Assembly (NCBI GenBank): GCA_910586765.1
Contig: CAJUJJ010000068.1
Span: 1-5,778, forward strand
DNA length: 5,778 nucleotides
Source of the DNA: an uncultured Clostridia bacterium
GTDB taxonomy: Bacteria > Bacillota > Clostridia > Lachnospirales > Anaerotignaceae
Reading direction: 5' to 3'
The translations under genes were made by a program, and so were the position numbers. Within the stretch, counting starts at the first letter, position 1, and each line of letters opens with the position of its first letter. The notes under the pieces are model-generated. The model saw only the letters and a program-made list of their open reading frames with translations, was not told the DNA's origin and ran no database searches. Positions 1 through 3,843 of the stretch are shown here, in pieces.

Positions 1-87
1 TTCACCGGGGAGAATATCAGAAAAGCCACGGCACAGGGGAAAATGGAACGGTTAAGGGGATTGATGAACGGAAAGGAGAGCCTATGA
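1..87 (+). CDS. C-terminal end of an unidentified mobile-element gene
   Basis: The reading frame is open from the first base and ends at TGA 85-87, leaving 28 visible residues that are basic and hydrophilic, ending in ERLRGLMNGKESL. The stop overlaps the start of the next gene in an ATGA arrangement, which usually means translational coupling within one operon. Codons are GC-rich like those of tnpW and unlike the AT-rich island that follows. I do not recognise the family from this tail. Because the neighbour is a TnpW protein, a recombinase, mobilization or other transposon-backbone gene is a reasonable guess, but that is inference only. Confidence 0.6.
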   Translation, partial: FTGENIRKATAQGKMERLRGLMNGKESL

Positions 88-266
88 ACCATGACACCAG
101 CAAGACCAGCACCGCCGCCCCTCTGGACGTGAAGCCCGACCTTGTGAAGCGGATAGGGAACACCACCTTTGACATTCATATCCATTTCAGCGAAACCAGC
201 CGGGAAACCTTTACGGACAAGGTAGTGCGGCTTATTGAGAATGACAAGGACAGTGTAACCAACTGA
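84..266 (+). CDS. tnpW: TnpW-family transposon-encoded protein
   Basis: This 60-aa protein has a variable, T/S/A-rich first 20 residues, then the core KRIGNTTFDIHIHFSETS (residues 22-39) followed by a helix with KVVRLIEND. That core resembles TnpW, a small protein first named in the clostridial mobilizable transposon Tn4451 and common in Tn1549-like elements; its function is not established. The start is supported by GGAAAGGAG at 70-78, 5 bases before ATG 84, and by the 4-base overlap with the upstream gene. Length fits the family. It is the last clearly backbone (GC-rich) gene before an AT-rich island begins a few bases beyond the stop. The family call rests on remembered motif similarity, not a search. 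Confidence 0.8.
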   Translation: MNHDTSKTSTAAPLDVKPDLVKRIGNTTFDIHIHFSETSRETFTDKVVRLIENDKDSVTN

Positions 267-270
267 AAAG

Positions 271-277
271 AAGATAC
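271..277. repeat. Left copy of 7-bp direct repeat AAGATAC at island edge
   Basis: AAGATAC lies just after the tnpW stop, where GC-rich backbone gives way to AT-rich sequence. The same seven bases recur at 3258-3264, where the AT-rich island gives way to GC-rich sequence. It could be a target-site duplication or recombination crossover, but seven bases can match by chance. Confidence 0.35.
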
Positions 278-296
278 ACTTTTTCTTATTCCCTAC

Positions 297-1541
297 TTGA
301 CATTACCAAAAGGAACAGTGGTAATGGAGTGTGGTAAAATGTTAGCAGAAAATGGCTATAAAATCAAGATATTGAACACTATTGATTTTAAACAATCTAT
401 GAAATACAACCCTTTTCAATATATTCGTTGTGAAAATGATATATTAAAATTAGTGAATTGTATTATGGAAAATACTAAAGGAGAGGATACAAAAGGTGGA
501 GAAGATTTTTGGCAAAAAGCAGAAGCATTATATTATCAAGCGTTAATTGCATACATATGGTATGAAGCACCTGAAGAAGAAAAAAATATGACAACACTTT
601 TAGAAATGCTCAATGCTTCAGAAGTAAGAGAAGATGATGAGAGTTTTCAAAATGCAGTTGATATGCTATTTTCCACATTGGAGCAAAAAAATCCTCATCA
701 TTTTGCAGTAAGGCAGTACAAAAAATATAAACTAGCAGCAGGAAAAACAGCAAAATCAATATTGATTTCCTGTGGTGCTAGACTTTCTTGTTTTGATATT
801 GAGGAAGTTAGAAATTTAATGACAACAGATGAATTGGAGTTAGACAAGTTAGGAGAAGAAAAAACAGCATTATTTGTTATTGTTTCTGATACAGATACGA
901 CGTTTAATTTCATTTCTGCAATAGCGTACACGCAAATGTTTCATACATTGTGTGACAAAGCATTAGAGCATGGTGGTGCATTGCCTGTTCATGTAACTTG
1001 TTTGTTAGATGAATTTGCAAATCAAAAAATTCCTAACTTTCAACATTTAATATCTGTAGTAAGAAGTAGAGAAATTTCAGCACATATTATTGTGCAAACA
1101 CAAAGCCAGTTAAAGGCAGTCTACAAAGACCATGCAGAAACTATTATTGGTAATTGTTCTTGTGTATTATTTTTAGGAGGAAAAGAAAGAAGTACATTAA
1201 AAGAAATTTCTGAAACACTAGGAAAAGAAACAATAGATATATGTAATGAAAGTGAAACAAGGAGCAATCAAAAAAGTTATGGTTTAAACTATCAAAAGTT
1301 AGGAAAAGAATTGATGACTACAGATGAAATTGCAGTTATGGACGGCGGAAAATGTATACTACAAGTACAAGGTGTTCGTCCTTTTTTTTCAAATAAATAT
1401 GATATTACAAAACACCCACAATACAAAAAACTGTCTGATTATAATGAAAAAAATAAATTTGATGTGAAAAAATATCTCAAACATCAACTAAAAGTAAAAT
1501 CAGATGATGTATTTGAAGTGCATGAAACAAATATCGTGTAG
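297..1541 (+). pseudogene. 5'-truncated VirD4-like conjugative coupling protein (T4CP)
   Basis: The 414 codons match the C-terminal two thirds of the VirD4-like coupling ATPases of clostridial conjugative elements (CD1115-type), which carry relaxase-bound DNA to the type IV secretion channel at the inner membrane. Visible features are a damaged TDPKG-like motif at the very start (here TLPKG, followed by ECGKMLAENGY), YNPFQYIR (38-45), FWQKAEALYYQALIAYIWYE, the Walker B segment CLLDEFAN with D238-E239, the IIVQTQSQL sensor-like motif, and a C-terminal region ending KYDITKHP. The N-terminal membrane helices and the Walker A loop are missing, so it cannot be a working T4CP. The homology starts abruptly at about 300, close to the island edge. 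No ribosome binding site precedes TTG 297; ATG 324 has AAAAGGAAC upstream. The rest of the frame is intact, so the truncation may be recent. A terminator follows directly. Confidence 0.8.
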
Positions 1542-1546
1542 TATAT

Positions 1547-1579
1547 AAAAAACTGCTGCCAAAATAACAGCAGTTTTTT
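1547..1579. terminator. Intrinsic terminator after the coupling-protein remnant
   Basis: AAAAAACTGCTG (1547-1558) and CAGCAGTTTTTT (1568-1579) form a perfect 12-bp inverted repeat around a 9-base loop. A T run follows on the plus strand and, by symmetry, on the minus strand, so it may end both the T4CP remnant and the leftward repressor gene that stops at 1597. Almost the same sequence recurs at 2991-3023. Confidence 0.85.
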
Positions 1580-1596
1580 GTATGCTGTTATTATTT

Positions 1597-1833
1597 CTAT
1601 AGTAATCCAATAAAAAACTCTGAAAAATCTACACCATATATTTGCTTTAAAGCGATAAAATCACTAATTCGTATGTTACGAGTACCAGTTTCTATTTTTG
1701 AATAAGTGCTACGTGACATATTACTACCCATAAGTTGTAGTTTAGCGACTAATTCTGATTGGGAATAACCAAATCTTTTACGTAAAGTTTTAAGATTGTT
1801 ACCTATACTGATGTCTTGTAAAAACCATTGCAT
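1597..1833 (-). CDS. Small XRE-family repressor, copy 1
   Basis: This 78-aa protein is nearly all helix-turn-helix: IGNNLKTLRKRFGYSQSEL, then QLMGS and the recognition-helix region MSRSTYSKIETG, ending FIALKQIYGVDFSEFF. The layout is typical of small Cro/C1-type (XRE) DNA-binding proteins. It matches copy 2 at 1998-2246 at 72 of 78 positions (differences at 3, 9, 30, 39, 49 and 67) and stops four residues earlier. The start is well supported by AGAGG about 8 bases before the ATG. One difference (M39/V) lies next to the recognition helix and another (T49/A) close behind it, so DNA specificity might differ slightly. Its upstream region has the same promoter and dyad layout as copy 2. Autorepression is inferred. 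DNA differences from copy 2 include many silent changes, so the duplication is not recent. Confidence 0.85.
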   Translation of the reverse strand: MQWFLQDISIGNNLKTLRKRFGYSQSELVAKLQLMGSNMSRSTYSKIETGTRNIRISDFIALKQIYGVDFSEFFIGLL

Positions 1834-1854
1834 AATAGTACCTCTTTTATTTAT

Positions 1855-1869
1855 AATGAACTATTCATT
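1855..1869. promoter_or_regulatory. Proximal dyad upstream of repressor copy 1
   Basis: AATGAACTATTCATT is a perfect inverted repeat (6-bp arms, 3-base centre) 21 bases upstream of the copy 1 start codon. It occupies about the position that the 2263-2280 dyad takes in module B, but its sequence is different and it lacks the GACT/AGTC arms. It may be a diverged operator. Confidence 0.4.
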
Positions 1870-1877
1870 TTTTAATT

Positions 1878-1906
1878 TTGATTTTAACAAGTAAAAAAAA
1901 TATATA
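1878..1906 (+). promoter_or_regulatory. Divergent promoter region of module A
   Basis: On the plus strand TTGATT (1878-1883), a 17-bp spacer and TATATA (1901-1906) form a plausible sigma-A promoter. On the minus strand TGTTAAAAT (complement of 1881-1889) reads as an extended -10 for repressor copy 1. The two overlap, so polymerase could use only one at a time. The layout is superimposable on module B, but here the plus-strand promoter leads only to an 11-codon ORF. Confidence 0.5.
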
Positions 1907-1924
1907 TGCGACTATAAAGACGCA
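1907..1924. promoter_or_regulatory. Putative operator, module A distal 18-bp dyad
   Basis: TGCGACTATAAAGACGCA is an imperfect dyad with arms TGCGACT and AGACGCA around four bases. It matches the module B distal dyad (2318-2335) at 14 of 18 positions and, like it, directly follows the plus-strand -10 box, where bound repressor would cover the transcription start. Confidence 0.6.
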
Positions 1925-1965
1925 AAATTAAAATAATAAACTTAAAAAATAAAAGAGTAGGTTTT

Positions 1966-2001
1966 ATGGTAACTAAGAAAAATAAATTTGAAGTAAACTA
2001 A
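1966..2001 (+). CDS. Possible 11-codon ORF or relic of a divergent gene
   Basis: ATG 1966 opens MVTKKNKFEVN and stops at TAA 1999-2001, overlapping the end of the convergent repressor copy 2 by three bases. AGAGTAGG lies a few bases upstream of the ATG. It sits where module B has its 191-aa gene, downstream of an equivalent promoter. The segment KNKFEVN is weakly like KDKLFDVLN near the start of that protein, so it may be the stump of a lost paralogue. The match is too short to be convincing, and it may simply be chance. Confidence 0.25.
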   Translation: MVTKKNKFEVN

Positions 2002-2246
2002 TTTTTTTCTGGTAATAATCCAATAAAAAACTCTGAAAAGTCAACATTATATATTTGTTTTAGAGCAATAAAATCACTAATTCGTATGTTACGAGTACCA
2101 GCTTCTATTTTTGAATAGGTACTGCGTGACACATTGCTACCCATAAGCTGTAATTTAGTAACTAATTCTGACTGGGAGTATCCAAATCTTTTACGTAAAG
2201 TTTTGAGATTATTTCCTATGTTGATGTCTTGTAAAAAATACTGCAT
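1998..2246 (-). CDS. Small XRE-family repressor, copy 2
   Basis: This is an 82-aa Cro/C1-type helix-turn-helix protein beginning MQYFLQDINIGNNLK, with scaffold helix QSELVTKL (25-32) and recognition-helix region SRSTYSKIEAG (40-50). I chose ATG 2246 rather than the in-frame GTG at 2279 because it aligns with the start of copy 1, and because the GTG lies inside a perfect operator-like dyad. The ribosome binding site (AGAGAAG) is close to the ATG and weaker than that of copy 1. The C-terminus PEKN is four residues longer than copy 1. It is divergent from the 191-aa gene and shares an operator-rich promoter region with it, so autoregulation plus control of that gene is the likely role. The target sites are inferred from symmetry and position only. 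Confidence 0.85.
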   Translation of the reverse strand: MQYFLQDINIGNNLKTLRKRFGYSQSELVTKLQLMGSNVSRSTYSKIEAGTRNIRISDFIALKQIYNVDFSEFFIGLLPEKN

Positions 2247-2262
2247 ATTACTTCTCTTTTCT

Positions 2263-2280
2263 TGTGACTTATTAGTCACA
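2263..2280. promoter_or_regulatory. Putative operator, module B proximal 18-bp dyad
   Basis: TGTGACTTATTAGTCACA is a perfect dyad (7-bp arms, 4-base centre) between the repressor start codon and its likely minus-strand -10. Bound protein would sit at the start of the repressor transcript. It matches the dyad at 2318-2335 at 14 of 18 positions, with all but one mismatch in the central spacer. The two centres are 55 bp apart. Confidence 0.7.
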
Positions 2281-2288
2281 TTTTTTAC

Positions 2289-2317
2289 TTGATTGTAGCA
2301 AATTAAAATGTTATAAT
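2289..2317 (+). promoter_or_regulatory. Overlapping divergent promoters of module B
   Basis: TTGATT (2289-2294), a 17-bp spacer and TATAAT (2312-2317) form a strong plus-strand promoter for the 191-aa gene, with an expected start near 2324. On the minus strand TGCTACAAT (complement of 2292-2300) is an extended -10 for repressor copy 2, with no good -35. The minus -10 overlaps the plus -35, so the two promoters should exclude each other. Confidence 0.65.
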
Positions 2318-2335
2318 TGGGACTATATAGTCACA
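2318..2335. promoter_or_regulatory. Putative operator, module B distal 18-bp dyad
   Basis: TGGGACTATATAGTCACA contains the perfect palindrome GACTATATAGTC (2321-2332). It begins directly after the TATAAT box and covers the predicted start of the 191-aa transcript, a position expected to block initiation. Confidence 0.7.
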
Positions 2336-2391
2336 AATTTAAAATATTTTTACTTATTACATAATCATAATTTTATAAAAGGAGAATAAAA

Positions 2392-2967
2392 ATGAAAAAT
2401 TTAGAATATTTTAAAGACAAACTTTTTGATGTATTGAATGAGGCAACCACTATGTATATAGAGGATATTGAAACAAATGACAAAGAAAATACTTTTCAAA
2501 TCTTTCTTCAAGATGGTAGTGCATTTGAAATAGAATGTCATCAAATATTACAAAAAAAACAGCCTACAAAAAATCAAATACATATTACAGAAGAAGAAAA
2601 AAAGAACTGCCAAAAAGTGGCAGACGCATTTTCGGAATTATATGACTGTAGTGATATGATTGTTGTAAATGCTGAAAAATATGGTTTTGCTAAATTGCAG
2701 TATTATGTTTGTCCAGATTATTTTGAAGAAGTTACACTTTATACAAATAGTCAAAAATTATTTTCTGTTCTTTGGAAAGAATGGTTCCATATTCAGCTTC
2801 TTAAATTGGTAAAAGGCACATTAATAGAAGATATGGAACTGAAAGATATGTTTTCATATTTATCAAAAGAAAAGCAAAAAGAACTTTTACAAAAGAAACT
2901 CTATTTTGCAGAAAAAACAGGCATTGAAAATATCATTGCAAAAACAAAAAAAGAATTAAAAATATAA
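2392..2967 (+). CDS. Unrecognised 191-aa protein under divergent repressor control
   Basis: I do not recognise this family. The protein is soluble-looking, with no signal peptide or membrane segment. Residues 18-52 look beta-rich (MYIEDIE, TFQIFLQDGSAFEIECH). Residues 66-90 are probably helical (EEEKKNCQKVADAFSELYD), and residues 125-190 are mostly charged helix (LWKEWFHIQLLKLVKG, LSKEKQKELLQKKLYF). Cysteines are at 49, 73, 86 and 107; the spacing does not match a zinc ribbon I know, and there is no HExxH or other clear catalytic motif. ATG 2392 follows AAGGAG by 7 bases. A strong promoter and an operator-like dyad lie upstream, and a terminator follows at 2991, so it is a one-gene transcript divergent from repressor copy 2. 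An effector or cargo gene of the island, kept off by the repressor, is the likely role; the function is unknown. Confidence 0.85.
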   Translation: MKNLEYFKDKLFDVLNEATTMYIEDIETNDKENTFQIFLQDGSAFEIECHQILQKKQPTKNQIHITEEEKKNCQKVADAFSELYDCSDMIVVNAEKYGFAKLQYYVCPDYFEEVTLYTNSQKLFSVLWKEWFHIQLLKLVKGTLIEDMELKDMFSYLSKEKQKELLQKKLYFAEKTGIENIIAKTKKELKI

Positions 2968-2990
2968 TAAAACAATAAAACAACAACAAG

Positions 2991-3018
2991 ACTGCTGCCA
3001 AAATGACAGCAGTTTTTT
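2991..3018 (+). terminator. Intrinsic terminator after the 191-aa gene
   Basis: ACTGCTG (2991-2997) pairs with CAGCAGT (3007-3013) around a 9-base loop, and a six-T run follows. Positions 2991-3023 match 1552-1584 at 31 of 33 bases, so it is a second copy of the terminator after the T4CP remnant. Confidence 0.85.
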
Positions 3019-3052
3019 ATATGAATTTTATAAATAAAGAAATAAAATAACT

Positions 3053-3095
3053 CTACGTTTCGTAGGTTGTTACTTCTGTTTTTGAATGGTATTCT
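3053..3095 (+). promoter_or_regulatory. Possible promoter of the truncated XRE gene
   Basis: TTGTTA (3067-3072), 17 bases, then TATTCT (3090-3095) is a fair promoter in front of the truncated repressor gene. A small inverted repeat, CTACG-TTT-CGTAG (3053-3065), touches the -35 box and could be an operator half-system. Both are weak calls. Confidence 0.3.
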
Positions 3096-3120
3096 GTTAT
3101 CAGAAGGAGTTGAATATAAA

Positions 3121-3258
3121 ATGAATCATTATATTACAAGCACTACAATTAAAACACTTAGAGAAAAACTACGTATGACACAATCTCAATTAGCAATGAA
3201 ATTATGTGTCAGTGATAAAACAATATCAAAATGGGAAACAGGGGATTCACTTAGATAA
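3121..3258 (+). pseudogene. XRE-family repressor truncated after its helix-turn-helix
   Basis: ATG 3121 is the better start than the in-frame TTG at 3067, because AGAAGGAG ends 11 bases before it and the protein then begins MNHYITSTTIKTLREKLRMT, a typical N-terminus for these repressors. The HTH is complete (TQSQLAMKL, then VSDKTISKWETG), but the frame ends five residues after WETG. Family members normally continue there with a G-L-P-D-like motif and 15 or more further helix residues, often with long C-terminal domains. The lost similarity begins at about 3244, a few bases before the sequence becomes GC-rich, so the gene was cut at the right edge of the AT-rich island. The 45-aa product is probably non-functional, though a bare HTH could in principle still bind DNA. 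Confidence 0.75.
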
Positions 3259-3264
3259 AGATAC
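3258..3264. repeat. Right copy of 7-bp direct repeat AAGATAC at island edge
   Basis: This repeats 271-277 at the opposite end of the AT-rich island. GC-rich, hairpin-rich sequence starts immediately after it. Confidence 0.35.
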
Positions 3265-3318
3265 CACACCATTCCCACGCTGACTTTTGCTCAACCGATA
3301 CAGCCGGAGGGCTGGATA

Positions 3319-3372
3319 ACAAGAAAAGGCGGTATGCGCCCCGTAGAGGGGTAGCGTACCGCCTTTTCTTGT
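3319..3372. repeat. Long hairpin upstream of oriT
   Basis: ACAAGAAAAGGCGGTA (3319-3334) and TACCGCCTTTTCTTGT (3357-3372) are a perfect 16-bp inverted repeat. Inside it CCCC (3339-3342) can pair with GGGG (3348-3351). It could be a single-strand structure of the transfer origin, or a terminator for genes on the left, although the T run is interrupted. Confidence 0.8.
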
Positions 3373-3381
3373 GGGGGGTTT

Positions 3382-3407
3382 CCAAAGGGGGCAACGCCCC
3401 CATTTGG
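3382..3407. repeat. Second hairpin, adjacent to oriT
   Basis: CCAAAGGGGGC (3382-3392) pairs with GCCCCC (3396-3401) and TTTGG (3403-3407) around the loop AAC, with a single bulged A at 3402. It abuts the oriT hairpin. Confidence 0.75.
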
Positions 3408-3444
3408 CACACGACTTTGCGAAGCAAAGTGTAGTGTGTTATAC
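3406..3444 (+). other. oriT: Origin of transfer (oriT), MOBV / pMV158 type
   Basis: The conserved MOBV nick-site core TAGTGTGTTA is present at 3432-3441; in pMV158 the relaxase MobM cuts after TAGTGTG, which here is between 3438 and 3439. The hairpin that MOBV relaxases recognise lies just upstream: ACTTTGC (3414-3420), loop GAA, GCAAAGT (3424-3430), with an outer CACAC (3408-3412) / GTGTG (3434-3438) pairing. The hairpin tip is GCGAAGC, known as an unusually stable DNA mini-hairpin. Tn4451-type elements carry a MOBV relaxase (TnpZ) and a site of this kind, which fits the tnpW gene at the left. No relaxase gene lies in the window. Nicking here is inferred from motif match only. Confidence 0.8.
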
Positions 3445-3790
3445 GCTCTGTCGGCGTTGCCGTGAAAATGCCGTTGCCGCCGGGGAGGGGCGGCAGGAAA
3501 ACAGGGCTGTGCTTGTGTGGCGTGGAGCCGCAAGCGCAGGTCTGTTTTCATCAGCAGACAGGGCGTATATGAAAGCCCCCGTCCCTCGTCCTACGCTCCG
3601 ACTTGTGGACAAAGTGTCCCGAAGTTGTGGCTACACTCCCGGAAAAGTAACAGGACAGCGGGTAACCGTCAAGGCTGAAATGAACGGGTTTACACCCGGC
3701 CTTGACCGCCACCCGCCGTCCCACTGAATGGGTGGACAAGGCGGCCAATCCCTCAAAGTGCTTGTCCGCGCTCTTTCTGATTTTGAGGTA
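3445..3790. other. GC-rich structured non-coding stretch downstream of oriT
   Basis: I see no convincing gene here: the open frames on both strands have arginine/proline/glycine-rich, low-quality translations and no good ribosome binding sites. There are several inverted repeats: TGCCGCC/GGCGGCA (3475-3495), GAAAACAG/CTGTTTTC (3497-3549) enclosing GCTTG/CAAGC, GTCAAGGC/GCCTTGAC (3668-3706) enclosing CGGGT/ACCCG, GGACAAG/CTTGTCC (3734-3767) and CCTCAAA/TTTGAGG (3751-3788). It is probably the leader between oriT and a relaxase gene in the parent element, now joined to the resistance gene. Confidence 0.6.
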
Positions 3791-3821
3791 TTCAGTTTTT
3801 CAAAATTGAATAATCAAAATA

Positions 3822-3843
3822 AATTTTTTCGATTGAAAAAATT
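3822..3843 (-). terminator. Possible terminator of ant(6)
   Basis: AATTTTTTC (3822-3830) and GAAAAAATT (3835-3843) form a perfect 9-bp inverted repeat directly after the ant(6) stop codon, with a T run in the direction of transcription. The stem is almost all A-T, so it would be weak. Confidence 0.4.

Larger units (their letters stand above)
1597..2335. repeat. Tandem duplication of a repressor-plus-operator module
   Basis: Module A (repressor 1597-1833 with control region to 1924) and module B (repressor 1998-2246 with control region to 2335) lie head to tail in the same orientation. They share near-identical repressor proteins, an extended -10 on the minus strand, a TTGATT-N17-TATAAT/TATATA promoter on the plus strand, and an 18-bp dyad directly after it. 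The distance from the minus -10 to the distal dyad is 26 bases in both. Confidence 0.8.

Noticed and set aside
297..325. TTGACA at 297-302 as a promoter -35 box
   Set aside because: No acceptable -10 box lies 16-18 bases downstream, and the bases are explained as the broken start of the coupling-protein frame.
698..931. Minus-strand 77-codon open frame inside the coupling-protein gene
   Set aside because: It lies wholly within a well-supported gene on the other strand, and I recognise no domain in its product.
2247..2279. GTG start giving repressor copy 2 eleven extra residues
   Set aside because: The GTG lies inside the perfect dyad 2263-2280, and the copy 1 paralogue starts at the aligned ATG.
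1597..2967. Toxin-antitoxin or ImmA-type immunity module
   Set aside because: The 191-aa protein has no HExxH metallopeptidase motif and no toxin fold I can recognise, and the genes are divergent, not a short overlapping operon as in most toxin-antitoxin pairs. It is kept only as a possibility.
3291..3748. Three open frames (3291-3551 minus, 3371-3727 plus, 3551-3748 minus) in the oriT block
   Set aside because: They overlap hairpins and each other, have low-complexity arginine/proline/glycine-rich translations, and lack ribosome binding sites; GC-rich sequence simply has few stops.
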